A stretch of 64,000 bases of DNA from Dendrophyllia cribrosa. Its lineage: Eukaryota > Cnidaria > Anthozoa > Scleractinia > Dendrophylliidae. The position numbers and the translations under genes are program-made. This document shows, piece by piece, positions 1 to 11,107 of the stretch; positions within the stretch are counted from its first letter, which is position 1; the number at the start of each line of letters is the position of its first letter. Below the pieces are notes generated by a model. The model was given only the letters and a program-made list of their open reading frames with translations, did not search any database and was not told the DNA's origin. The stretch is taken from the NCBI GenBank assembly GCA_024195265.1, contig JAJLRJ010000008.1:28726932-28790931 (forward strand). Reading direction: 5' to 3'.

Positions 1-269
1 CTTTTAACAAAAGGAAGCCCTGTCATCGGATAAGAAGCAATGAAGTCCGAGTTTTGGATGTCGATTGAATGTTATGATCTAGCAAGTCATGAAAAATACT
101 TTGTTCCTTGATAGCATACTGAAAACGTTATAATAGTGGTTCTGCCAACATGTAAGATAAAAGTAGTAGCATTTCTTGTATTATAGGTATGTTGAGTTTG
201 ATTGTTCAAAAGAAATAAATGAGTTTTTGAATGAAGAAATCAGGCTAGACTCCTTCCGAAAGTCATTTA

Positions 270-1423
270 TCAGTCATCAAAAAAACAACAACATAAAATC
301 CTATCAACCGATAGCAGAATAGCAAACGGAAGCGCAACGATACCAACGATTAGATAGAGCAGGAGAAGTAACAACACCCAGCATATGCCTGAAAAAAAAT
401 AAAAATACGTTGTGATACGGTATACAGTCCAGGAACAGCTACCGCGTCCCCAGGATCTTCTCGGTTTTCAATTAAAGGGGCTATATCGCAAGGTGAGTCT
501 GCGCAATGAGTTCCTGTCATGTGACGTCACCTGACGTCACACATGTCAAATTTCTATTGTTCCCTCCCGGATCGCGGCAAGTTTTATCGCGCTTGCACTC
601 GTGTCGAACCACGCGTAGTAAACAAACACACGATCGATTTCGCTTTTAAATTCCTCCCCAACTTCCACCACTACTGGAAGACATCGAATTTTTCGAAGGT
701 ACGACTAACAAATCGCAGAAATAATTTAACAAAAATCTAGCCAAGTAAATACTCTAACTGATTTGTAAACTTGAGATCTATCCTTCCACGCAATACGACG
801 GGATGGAACGGATTGCAGCGAATTTTACAGTAATGACCGCCAACTTGATAAAAAGCCACCGGACGTTTTTCAAGTTGTTAGTACCCAGTACTCACCCGCC
901 ATCCTCGCGACATAGCCCCTTTAACAATTAGATAATGATCTTGAGATTTCTATCGCGTGATAGAAGCCTTCATCAACTATCACGCGATAGAACTAATGCT
1001 CGAAAAAAAAAAAGAAAAGAAACGGGCTCATAAGCGTTTAGTTTATTTAGTCATTGGATAACTCATGTTACACGGGTTATTCTCGTGTCATTCACCGCTT
1101 TTCTCAAGAGTTGCGGTTTCGGATGGCATCATGGGAAATATTAGAACAAAAAACTCATTACCGAATAATCTACGCGCGATAAATAACTTGTATATTTTTA
1201 AACACCATTTGAAGACATGTATTTTTAAGCTTGCATACGATTAGATTTTTATTTCCTACTGTACTTTTTTTAGAAGAGATTATTTTCTATTTCATAGTTT
1301 TTACATTTTAGATTTTTCTTAACCTTTTTGTAATTTTCTTATATATAATGCACAAGTATTTCAGTTAATATTGTAATGCGCATTTGATCATTTGCATGGA
1401 ATATGCGCAATACAAGTATGTAA

Positions 1424-1460
<37 letters not shown>

Positions 1461-1780
1461 GTCCAATACCTGATGAATTTCGAGGCGAGACGAGGTTTCT
1501 GTCTTTGTCAGTAGTAAAGACAGTCTATGACGCTCAAAACTTATGAATTCGTGTTGTGTGAGTTCTTACCTTTTCCTCTTATATCATACGACTCGTATGG
1601 GCTGTCACACGCAAAACAAAAATATTTGCAGTCACGTTCGGGGGGAGCTTCAACCACGATTTCACTCGGAGCGGGTAATGCAGTCTGTTGGGGGTAGATG
1701 GGTAATGCTCCACTTGGGTTATTGTTGTCGTTACCACTAAAATTAGAAATGTTTACATCACGTTTTAAGCCTTTCGACAT
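270..1780 (-). CDS. Small single-pass membrane protein A (2 exons, 109 aa)
   Basis: The minus-strand coding exons are 1780-1570 and 388-270. The first starts at ATG 1780-1778 and ends at an AAAG|gtaaga donor; the second follows a T-rich tract ending in CAG and stops at TGA 272-270. The phase-1 junction makes a Gly codon, so the frame is kept. Residues 1-50 are polar and Pro/Asn-rich. A cysteine cluster follows (CKYFCFAC, residues 51-58), then RGKG at the splice junction. A hydrophobic segment of about 25 residues (WVLLLLLLYLIVGIVALPF...) comes next, and the tail is Cys-rich (CCCFFDD). I do not recognise the family. The same layout, intron position and membrane motif occur in the gene at 12722-17111, which is the best evidence that both are real. 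Topology and function are unknown. The intron carries a TTAA-flanked element. Confidence 0.72.
476..920. mobile_element. TTAA-flanked inverted-repeat element (445 bp) in the intron of membrane gene A
   Basis: The ends are inverted: AGGGGCTAT at the left and ATAGCCCCT at the right, with GCAAGGTGAGT matching ACTCACCCGCC less exactly further in. The element is flanked by TTAA at 472-475 and 921-924. TTAA duplication is typical of piggyBac-type transposition. No transposase frame is visible, so this is a non-autonomous copy. It contains CRE-like TGACGTCA palindromes around 520-541. Confidence 0.7.
1424..1459. repeat. (ATT)n microsatellite
   Basis: This is an uninterrupted ATT/TTA trinucleotide run of about 36 bp in the intron of membrane gene A. 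Confidence 0.95.
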
Positions 1781-2690
1781 GTTTTCTCTGAAGTGTATAT
1801 TTTTGTTTCGACACCAAGTGCACGGATTAATTTTAGTTTAAGTTTATAAAAAGTTACGAAGAACATAAACTCAGATTTACCTGTCAGTTGCATACACAGT
1901 ATTAATCTCGAAGGCGATCACACTAAAAACGAGATAAAGACATTTGAGCTCACTGCATATGATGTGCAAGAAAACAACATTTTACAAAACATTTTGATGA
2001 AAAAAGCACGCTACTTTTAACAAACCTCACAGTTTAGATCTATTGTCAAACTTAAAGTTTTAAACAAAATACCGTAAAGCTCCCCAAAGTAATTTTCGGA
2101 TTATTTTTCATTTTATGCAGTTACTTTTCCTTTCCCTCAGCGCCTTAGCATCGAAATGCCTTTTGCATTTTGCTGTTTTATTTACTGCGAGCCTGAAATG
2201 TGTAACAAGTGTGAAGCATGCACCAGATCGTCCGAGCACGAAGTATCATTCAGGATGGGCTGTTTTTCACGGTCTATGGTGAAGAGACCCCCCTCCTTCA
2301 GAGTTAAAGTTATGACAGTGAAACTTTGGGGGTTAATAATACGGAAATAGTAGGTCATGTGACGTAATGACGTCACATGTGGGAATCACAACATGATTCC
2401 GAATGGCCGCCATCTTGGATCAGCCATTTGAATATTCAGCATGTTTAAAAAGCGTTAAAATGGAGTAAAATAATAATGAAAATGCAAATACCCAAATGAT
2501 CTTTAGCTTTTAAAACTTACTCCAGGAAAGTAAAAAAATCGTTTCAACGGCAATTTAAGCAGAAAATTAAGTTGCCATGGAAATGTCAGTTATCACAAAT
2601 AAAAATATGTCACATCAAAATATTTCCAGATAAATTTCAGAAAAAGTCACTAAGTTTAGTAAGTATTGACTAAATTATAATTTTCAGAGC
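1781..2690. other. Non-coding region 5' of membrane gene A
   Basis: This is the upstream side of the minus-strand gene. I see no supported coding exon. The one structured site is an inverted repeat with arms 2356-2365 and 2370-2379 (CATGTGACGT / ACGTCACATG), which contains CRE/bZIP-like TGACGT half-sites. It is about 580 bp from the start codon, so a regulatory role is possible but unproven. Confidence 0.5.
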
Positions 2691-2782
2691 AACAACAACA
2701 ACAGTTATGATTTTAAAATACATGTTTCGACAATCCTTTGTCATCTTCAGTTTGAAATTTTAAGTTTTGAAATGCTTTTTAA

Positions 2783-3351
2783 AGTGCATATGAAGTAAAA
2801 AAAGAATTTCAATGGTTTGATAGTGCTTTACTTTTTAAATTTACTTTTTTTCTAAATTTGTGGGTTTCATCGAAAAGATCCTTCCCATTCTGAAATTATT
2901 CGGCTTGAAAGTTTTGAATTTTCCGCCAGAAAGTGTCTCTATCGAGCGCGCGGCCAAACAAGGCTGTGACGTAGAAAATACTTCAACTCACCGGCGAGTA
3001 TCATGGCAGCAAAAAAGAAATCTTCGACCTCGGCGACTTTCTGTCTGTCTGACAGAGACTCTGTAGAAGACATAACTTCATCACAGTCTGACATTCTTTT
3101 GAAGAAATGGAACAAAACACACTGTGAGCATACAAAAGAACGAATCTCAAGTATTTTCTACGTCATCGACGCCATGGATATCGACAACTCGTTCCCAGTC
3201 TCCGGGACACTGATTTCTGCAAATTGTGCTATATTTGGACGGCAAAAGAGAGGCCTTAAATTTTTTTCTGACAAATTTCTTTTATCATTTCGAAATAAAG
3301 ACATAATAGCCTCCAAAAAAAGACAAAATAAAAAATTACTTCATATGCACT
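2783..3351. mobile_element. TTAA-flanked inverted-repeat element (569 bp)
   Basis: The left end AGTGCATATGAAGTAA is inverted at the right end as TTACTTCATATGCACT. TTAA flanks both sides (2779-2782 and 3352-3355). The interior is richer in GC than the ends and holds a reading frame that starts at 3003 and runs through the right inverted repeat. Like the other TTAA elements here it has AG...CT termini and no visible transposase. Confidence 0.72.
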
Positions 3352-3362
3352 TTAAGGTCTAA
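3003..3362 (+). CDS. Uncertain 119-codon frame inside the TTAA element
   Basis: The frame opens with MAAKKKSSTSATFCLSDRDS and is polar and Ser/Lys-rich. It ends by reading through the element's right inverted repeat, so its C-terminus is transposon sequence. I see no recognisable domain and no splice site that removes the repeat. It could be an exon captured by the element, a remnant of a transposon protein, or chance. Confidence 0.15.
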   Translation: MAAKKKSSTSATFCLSDRDSVEDITSSQSDILLKKWNKTHCEHTKERISSIFYVIDAMDIDNSFPVSGTLISANCAIFGRQKRGLKFFSDKFLLSFRNKDIIASKKRQNKKLLHMHFKV

Positions 3363-4796
3363 ACGCCTTTTTCGCTCTCCAGCTTTGAGAGAAAACGGTG
3401 TTATGGAAATATTTTATTCTCTGAAGAATCGTAATGGAACAACAACGATTTGAATTTAGTAATTAAACATTACAGTGATGATCTTCAAAACGTTTGCAAT
3501 AACTTCCTGTGAAACTCAACTAACTAGGAAAGTAGACCAAATTACTAGAAAATTAATAAAACTCGATGAAAGTCTTTTCAACTGCGAAAAACGTCTCGCA
3601 AACTGCCTTCGGTTTCCACACATACAAGCATAAAAATTCCGCCATTTGTCTTTACCAATTCAAGCTTTGTCAAGCTCTAGGAAGCTTGACAAAATTTCTC
3701 TTGATCACCAACTTGGCTGTATTGATTAGGCTGCTAAGTTTAAAGCGAGCAAATACTCACTAACAGAGGTCAAAACACGACAAGGCAATGGCGAAAATAT
3801 AAAGTGTCTCAGTCCAGCGGACACGATCGATTGTCCTTAATCCTTAGACTCGGCCAAATGTAAAGAGTAAGGGAATACGTTTGTAAAGAAACTGCGGTGC
3901 ATGATTCAATCGATCGGGGATTGACACACCAAAATTTGGTCAGTTTATCGACTGAGTTGATAACGTAAATTGGCTAACATTTCCAGCGCCTGCCGTTCGT
4001 CAGGGCGAATCGAATGGGATTCGCTCGAACGATGGGCTAGCGCTGAGCTAGCCGGTTCCAAACGTCAGTTTTATTTGAATCTAAATGAGAGATCACGAGA
4101 GGAGATGAATGGATCGTTGGCCGGGACGAAAAAACGTGTCCGTTGAGGTTGAGGAGTTTTAAAATTGTAGACTAATACAGCATCTCAGATCTATAATCAG
4201 AAATCACAACTTAGCCTGATTATTTACCCGTCATCGGTAGCAGCTATCACTGTTTTCTTCGCCACTTCAACGTTTCCGATCCTGGCGCGCTCCTCCCGAA
4301 CAGCAATCACGGCATCTTGACCACTGCTCATTTCGGCTTCTAACTTGTTCTTGTTATTTACGTGTTTATTTTATCGCGGCCTTTTTGACGACTTGGTGCT
4401 TACGTGAGATTATGCTCAGCTATGAAAACTTTGAAGTGAACCGAACCCTTTTGTATAAACTATAAAGTCCCGGACTGCAAATTTTCCGAGTAAAGCTTTT
4501 AGTTTCGAAAGCTGTTGTGCTACCGAAATGCGCCATCCAACCGAAAAACCTGCAAGAAAAATCAAATGAAAGTGAAATTTTCGTTTCGGAAGTTTAAAAG
4601 AATTGTCTGGCTTACTTCTTCAGTTGTCTTCCTTTTTCGAAAATTCCGCATTTCATCACCCCCATTCTTTTAATTAAATAAAAAGCGTTCCTCAAAAGTT
4701 TACGAGCTACACACAAGGAAGATGGACATAAGAAACCCACCATTTAATGAATGGAGGAAAGCGGAAACTATGTTTGATTTCCTCATGAATTCCAGC
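3356..4796. other. Non-coding stretch
   Basis: Only short frames without recognisable domains are present. Nothing here supports a gene, and I found no clear terminal inverted repeats. Confidence 0.5.
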
Positions 4797-4798
4797 TA

Positions 4799-4981
4799 TA
4801 CACCTTATTCCAAAATGGCGGCCATTTTATTATTCTTTTATATCCATGTAAATTAGCCCTCTTGGCCTCGTTAGCATGTGCAAAATACAAAAGAATTTTC
4901 AAGTGAAAATGAGGCCACGAGGGCTAATTAACATGCATATAAAAGAATAATAAATTGGCCGCCATTTTGGAATAAGGTGTA
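4799..4981. mobile_element. Foldback MITE with TA target duplication (183 bp)
   Basis: The outer end TACACCTTATTCCAAAATGG is repeated inverted at the right end, and arms of about 70 bp continue inward to the GAGGCC/GGCCTC region. TA dinucleotides flank both sides (4797-4798 and 4982-4983), as in Tc1/mariner-type non-autonomous elements. There is no coding capacity. Confidence 0.8.
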
Positions 4982-4983
4982 TA

Positions 4984-6172
4984 TTATTCCCAAATTGCAC
5001 AAGTAAATAGAGAACACAATACGCGAAGTCTCGAGTTAAAGGCACACTGTCCCGCCGAAATGAAAAACATTGGCTTAGCTTATTTCCACGTTATATCGCC
5101 AAATGCCACCAAATATACAACTTAGTTGGAGATTCTATAGAGCAAAACAAAAACAGTTGTTTGGAGAGTAAAGTGCAGGATTGCAAGGATTGAAGTGGAT
5201 TACAGTTCATGAAATTTGACAGGCGGTCAAGAAATCAAACTTGCCATTTTTGTGAAATTTTGGATTTTCTAGCCGCTATTTTGTCTGTTTAGTTCATATT
5301 GCTTTGCTTCTATAACTTTTGGTGACGGTTTCTTCCAATTTCAAGATAATAAAGTTAGCTTAAAGCGAGCTCCTGGCCATAATCATGAAAACACGACATT
5401 CCAGCCGGGAAAGTGTCCTTTTAACACTCGATCGAAACCAAAAGTGAAATTTTTTAATATTAAAATATATATTTACGGAAGTTTTTGGAAATATTTCAAT
5501 CTCTCTTTTCCTTAATTCAACGTCGCTAAGATGATATGTATTCAAGAACAGAATAGGGAAGATATCAATGACGTCATCAATTGTTATTAATGTGCCAACC
5601 AGAGCCTTATTGGCTGCCGAAACAAAGGGTTCTTTTGTTCCAGTGGCTGGCACATTTGAATAACAAAAAGAATGTTTGTAAACAGATATCATCCCTATTG
5701 TTTGAAAATATTCCCCCTATAGGTGGTTTTCATGTTACGTCATCGCCGCCATGCTGGTGGACATAAACAATAGTTCTCTCATTAGCTCCTTTTGTTCGTC
5801 CACCAGCATTTGTTCGTTTCACTATTTTTATCTATGTCTCTAGAGATTGGTTGCAAACCACCTATTCTCTCAAGTTCAATGTTACCGCTGCAGAAAATAT
5901 GCTTGATGAATTGAATTATCAATGATTGGACGAGGTTGAGCAAAATATCATGATTTGTCAGTGGCATAATTGATCTGCCAGACAGACAAATCACGATATT
6001 TTGAGATAGCCGAGTTCAATAATTGTTTTATCATTCGATCACCGAGTTTGTTTTCAAAATTTAATATTTATTCATAACTGCTAAAACAGAGCAGAAATCG
6101 GGCTGCCATAGGCCACTTCGGAAAATGCCATTTCAATTCAAATGGACAGACTGCAAATCACAGTAGTTGCTA

Positions 6173-6177
<5 letters not shown>
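4984..6177. other. Repeat-like non-coding region with an inverted-repeat element at 5720-5864
   Basis: A TTAAAGGCACACTGTCC motif at about 5038 looks like a solitary left end of a TTAA-type element. At 5720-5864, TAGGTGGTTT and AAACCACCTA form terminal inverted repeats, with an inner TGCTGGTGGAC/GTCCACCAGCA pair. The flanking 9-mers agree at only 6 of 9 positions. No gene is supported. Confidence 0.45.
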
Positions 6178-6203
<26 letters not shown>

Positions 6204-6206
6204 TAT
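6178..6206. repeat. (AT)n microsatellite
   Basis: A short A run passes into about 13 AT dinucleotides. Confidence 0.9.
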
Positions 6207-6785
6207 CTGTGTCGTAACTGTTTAAAGTTTAATACTCTTTAAAGCGAGGTTTAGGTGGTGCTTGATGTAAGCCTGATTTTTCCGATTTCTTTTGTTTTCA
6301 GCACGAACTGCACGTGCTATGCTTCAACTTCTTGGCAATTTGCATACAGTGCACATTTGTATACGAACACACAATGCTCTCAATGCTACGTCCTAGCGTT
6401 CGTACATGTACTCTGAATGCCATTGTGCCATTCTAACAAAGGAAACTTGAATAATTACACTCCGGGGAGGCTGAGCCTGCATATAAAAGATTATTATGGT
6501 ATTTTTTGAAATGGGCTATTGTTGAGGACGGGGAGCAGAATAATTATTCGCAGCAAAACAACTTTGCACCGTTGTTCGTATGAGCAGAATTATTCGTAGC
6601 AGTTTTAATAGTTTATTACATTTCTCATTCAAGTATTACGGTTATTGAACTGTTTTACCAGGTTACACAGGTTACACATTGGATTAAAATGATCAAACTG
6701 ATTACATCACACTTTTTCAAAGACTGTGTGTAATCCTAGTTTAATGTTTTTTTAATTAAAATTAGCACCCTTAATATACAATGGT

Positions 6786-6972
6786 ACAATAAATAGCCCA
6801 TTTCCGAGTTGCTATTAGCCTCCTTTTCAAACCAAGGCCAAGTGCAAAACCTATCATATGGATATGAGGTTTGTTTCACATGCAAATAAAACTTATATTC
6901 CATCTGAATGGTTTCGTACTTTGCCTCCGTTTGAAAAGGAGGCTGAGAGCAATTCGAAAATGGGCTATTCAA
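6786..6972. repeat. Inverted-repeat element (about 60-bp arms)
   Basis: The left arm (AATAGCCCATTTCCGAG, then GCCTCCTTTTCAAACC) is mirrored on the right (GTTTGAAAAGGAGGC, then CGAAAATGGGCTATT) with a few mismatches. A loose relative of the outer sequence lies near 6510. This fits a diverged MITE. Confidence 0.7.
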
Positions 6973-7335
6973 TGGTATCTATTGCACATGTACTTGCGCA
7001 CACAAAAACCTATAAAAATAACTTTCATGAAATATATATTAAGTAAAATTGTAATCGAAATCGAAATCAATTCAAAATTGACTTCTTCTTCATATAGTTA
7101 TTGGCCCAGTCTTCCAAATAAAATGTACATGATCTTATTGCTGTCTTTCGAGAGTTTTGTGTCGCGATACTAGGCATAATATACACAAACTCACAGCTTA
7201 GGCTTTCTCCAGCCTTACGGAGAAGTCTAATTTGGCAGTCATTTTCATATCACATCAACATGGCTCAATGTAATTAAGCAAAAAACAAACAGTCTTGGAA
7301 ACTTATCCGTTGGAGAGCCGCTCGACATACATACT

Positions 7336-7409
7336 TGTCTAATTTGGAAATAATTGAATTCAAAATATTCCTCGGAATATTTTTTATCCAGTTATTTCCA
7401 AATTGGACA
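7336..7409. repeat. Short near-perfect palindrome
   Basis: The left arm begins TGTCTAATTTGGAAATAA and the right arm ends TTATTTCCAAATTGGACA. The centre is AATATTCCTCGGAATATT. The arms are about 35 bp. Confidence 0.75.
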
Positions 7410-9217
7410 GCATGTAGTCCTGTTACATATACTAACACTCCAAAAATACATTTCAACATGTTTAATAAAGCGATAATTAATCCTCTAGGTTTGAACTCTT
7501 TTGTTTGCATGTGGAATTTGCAACCTATAGATAGCGCGTATCGGATGTAAGAAATTTTGTAAATTAATTCATAACAAACGAGATCAGTGTACTTAAAAGC
7601 TTCTTGAAGTAGTTAAGATGCATGGGTCTATTATTTCTTTTAGGGCTAACTTCGGATGATTAATGAGAACAAAGAACATTAAAAGTCACGAACATGCTGA
7701 AAGTTGCGATCACAAGAAGATAACATACACTTTGGAATCACGATTTCTCTGTACGAAGTGTTAAGATTTTATCCAAAATTCTCGGAGTGTCTGCCTTGTG
7801 GTTGTATTACCGCTGGTGTGTGGGTACAAAGAGAATAAATGACTAAAGGCCTTGTAAATAGCCGTGAACAGTAAAGTTTTTTTTATTACAGTTTAAATGT
7901 TTTGACCCTTAATAATGGCTTAGCACTTATCGTCGGAGGAATTAATATTGTTTGCACGAACGAGTGTTTGTAGTTTGTCAATATAGGCTAGTTACGATGT
8001 TAATACTTACATATATTCTTGTAATCTGACCGAACTGCTGAATTACCTTTTAGTTGAATTTACAGGGGAAAAAACAGTTTCCTTTTTTTTACACAGAAAA
8101 GCTTTCCGAGATTGTTATATAATTTATTATAATGTCGATTTTCTTTGCGTCATAGGAAATTTTAAAGTGATTAATATTTGATCTATTGTTAAAACAAAAA
8201 AAAAGCCATTAACCATTTAACTCTAAATGCTAAACGGTGCTTTTTTCTTTATGAATTAATTTACCCTCGCTTTTTTAGTGGCACAAAAGCAATATTTTAT
8301 TTATTAATTGAAATAAATATGTACTGTACTTGAAGCAAATGGAACCAAACTGAGATAAACCAAATGATTATGAAAACAGCGAATCAGAACTTGCTGCGAT
8401 TCACAGCGGTCGTTCGCCGTTCAGTTTTTGCTCGGAGTTTTATGTAAACCGATATGTTTCTGTCAATTCGCCGAGTAAGCACCGGAGAATACAATTCAAT
8501 TACTCTGCGATTGAAAAAACATCTCAGATGCTGAGATAAAACAGATGCTAGAATTATACAACTGAACCTTGTTTATTTTCGACTAGATTCTCGCCTGCCG
8601 ACCAAGATAGTTTTTAATTTCAGTTGTTCTCGGCCCTGCCTTTCAAGCTGTTATTCAGGTATGTACGACATTCACATAAATAAACGCCTCAGAGTATTTC
8701 TAGACAAACAAAAAATTATAGTAAAAATATTTTTTCAAAATTATTGCTTAAACACTGTTTGACAATATTCACGATATTGTTAACATATTCGCTTTTTTGA
8801 AGCATGCATAAAACATGAAAAAGTATTTTTTCTCTTCCCTCCTCAATCAGTTTACTATTTGAATTTATAAGTGTCTATTATTTTTCCCATTTAAATAGAA
8901 ATGAATAGAAAAACTTGGTTGAAATATGGAACACTAACAATATTAAATATTAAATAAGGTTATAAAATAACAAAGGGCTATAATAATATTAATTAGCTAA
9001 AAACACACTGCTTTCATGTCATTGCTGTCAAGCAGAAATGATTAAAGTCACGATTCCATTCCAAAACGAAATGATGTCAAGACTTTGATGGTCGTTTTGA
9101 ATATTTTCAAAGCAATTTAGAATATTGTTTCTTCCAGTACCGGGAAAAATAAAACGACTTTATGAAGGAAAGATAACTGATTCCTTTTCACAACGAACAT
9201 TATTTAAGGCGCTGTTA
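7410..9217. other. AT-rich non-coding stretch
   Basis: Only short frames are present. I see no supported gene and no clear terminal inverted repeats. Confidence 0.5.
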
Positions 9218-10204
9218 CACGGTGTAATTCTTTCTGCAACTTGTCTCGCAACGGCGTTGCCAAACAAGTTGCACGGACAATTGCACCGCGTAACATGCTC
9301 CGCAACACGCGAAATCGTTGCGAGACAAGTTGCTGAAACCGTTGAAAAAAGTAGAACTTGATTCTACTTTCCGCAACGGTTTCATGCAACTTGTCTCGGC
9401 GTTGCACGGTGTTGCGGTGTGTAACACCCCTTTTGCAACCTGTTTCGCAATTTTTTTCGAATTTATCTCCCACAATCTCCCTCGGACTGTTTATGCACAT
9501 GCGCCTTGATAACATAACCTGGTCTCCAAGATGGCGGACACTCCGGACACCCGCATGTGATAAGCGCCCCTCTCTTCTCTCCGACCTATCCACTTTCTAA
9601 CCTAATTAACCCGATTTCGCTTTTGAATTGGTTCATCTTCATCTAATAACATGTCAGCAGGTAGAAGAACCTGAATGATCCGTTTTTTGGCCGCAATTTT
9701 TGTTCCAAACATTCAAAAGTGGCGCCAAAACCCCCGGGGGGGGGGACTCCCATATAAAATGACGGGGGTGCTCGTCGTACCTTTTAGGGGTCAAAATTTG
9801 CAGATTGGTACCGCTTAGGGTACTAAAATCTAAAATGACCACCGTTAGAATTATTGCGGTACCTTTTAGGGTATGAGCTGAAAAAAATATGACAGAATAT
9901 GACATGTGTTGTTTTAGAATTGGTACCTCTTAGGGGTAAAAATTATTTTGAGCCACGCCCATCTAACGAAATTAATATATTCTGGTACCTTTTAGGGTGT
10001 TTTCCGAAAATTTGTCATTTTTATATGGGAGTTCCTCCCCGGGGCCAAAACAACGGCGCGAAAGAGACAAACACATCAAGTTGCAAAAAAATACAATTGC
10101 AGAGTGTAACATCCCTCTCACGCAACTGCAATTGTCCGTGCAACTTGTTTCGCAACGCTGTTGCGAGACAAGTTGCAGAAAAAATTGCACCGTGTAACAG
10201 CGCC
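9218..10204. mobile_element. Composite inverted-repeat element built from CAACTTGTCTCGCAAC-type modules
   Basis: The left terminus GGCGCTGTTACACGGTG is inverted at the right (CACCGTGTAACAGCGCC). The interior is a patchwork of short direct and inverted copies of CAACTTGTCTCGCAAC and its complement (9236-9420 and 10120-10180). These give overlapping frames on both strands that are not genes. The element was later split by the GC-capped element at 9730-10045. I could not find a target duplication. Confidence 0.7.
9730..10045. mobile_element. GC-capped MITE, copy 1, nested in the 9218-10204 element
   Basis: The ends are CCCCCGGGGGG...ACTCCCATATAAAA at the left and TTTTATATGGGAGTTCC...CCCCGGGG at the right. 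The interior repeats the motif GGTACC(T/G)(C/T)TTAGGG four to five times. Further copies lie at 50561-51345 (split) and 61650-61785 (right part only). Confidence 0.72.
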
Positions 10205-10211
10205 GTCACAG

Positions 10212-10545
10212 GGAATCCAACAAGGAATTCATGCTTAGGAGAACGCTTGGAATGGCGTTCTGCTGTTTTCCCACATCATTTTAGTGCCTTAAAAGGAAAC
10301 ACTGATATACGAAAGCTAATACAGTTAGATCTATTCCGGTTCTTTTTACTGAATATTTCAGCGGCAGGAAAAAAAGGTAAGGAAACTTATCTCCCGAATT
10401 TACTGTCTGCTTTTACCTTTCGGAAAATCCTAGCTGACCTCATTTCACACCCAAAACGACAGTTTTTCTTCCCCCGAAAACCAAAGACGTTAAACTTTCC
10501 GATTATACGAAAGTTTGAGCGGGATTTTTTTTTAAAGTAAAACTT
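10212..10545. repeat. Dispersed repeat R3, copy 1
   Basis: This sequence aligns by eye with 14004-14335 and 29300-29690. Shared stretches include ACTGTTTTCCCATATCAT, CAGCTGAATATTTC and TCCTTTCCGAAAATCCTAGC. There is no credible coding capacity and the family type is unknown. Confidence 0.6.
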
Positions 10546-10589
10546 TAGGTTTTAGTCAGGAATTTTTATGGCGACGAAGGCCTTCCAGG

Positions 10590-11107
10590 CAGATTTTCTA
10601 CCGAAACGATTTGTTTTTAATAGTGCTCCTGACGTCACAAGCTGATCTTTGTTCTTTGCACACATATAGTACCTTAATTCCGAATATGAAAATAGTTTTT
10701 TGGCCAACTTTTTTAAATCCAGAACGCGAGGAAAGAAACTTAAACAAAACTGAGAAATATTTTTCTACTTTACGGCCGTGACTAAGGCATGTCCACATTA
10801 ATCCGTTTTCATTTAAAATTTCGCATCGCAAACGAATCAACCATTTTCTGACCACTTACGCATTTTCGATAAAAATAATGCATAAATTTTCCTGGTTTTC
10901 GCATAAATTTTCATGCTTTTTCGCCTATTTGTCCACATTAATACGGACTTTTTTTAAGACTGTGACGTCTGCTCTTTCAAAAAGCTCGGCTTTCGCCGTG
11001 AATTTTCGGAAAGATCCATTTACGGTGGTCGAAAACGCCGTTTCAGTGTGGACGGAAGGCCAAACCAGAGAAAAATAGATGCGTTTTCAAGTGTGGACGG
11101 GCCCTTA
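10590..11107. repeat. Diverged repeat containing CGTTTTCA-type modules
   Basis: Repeated short blocks (GCATAAATTTTC, GTCCACATTAATACGGA, AGTGTGGACG) end at GGACGGGCCCTTA. The GTGTGGACGGGCCC end looks like a transposon terminus, but I could not pair it with an opposite end. Confidence 0.35.

Noticed and set aside
5360..5692. A 110-codon minus-strand frame as a gene
   Set aside because: No domain, an AT-rich composition like its surroundings, and proximity to the inverted-repeat element at 5720-5864.
5720..5864. A fifth member of the TAG...CTA, 9-bp family
   Set aside because: The ends fit (TAGGTGGTTT / AAACCACCTA), but the flanking 9-mers agree at only 6 of 9 positions, so it was not counted.
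9204..10197. Many overlapping 60-210 codon frames on both strands, including a 213-codon frame at 9899
   Set aside because: They cross the composite element, the nested GC-capped MITE and repeat R3, and share no domain. The length is a by-product of low stop density in these repeats.
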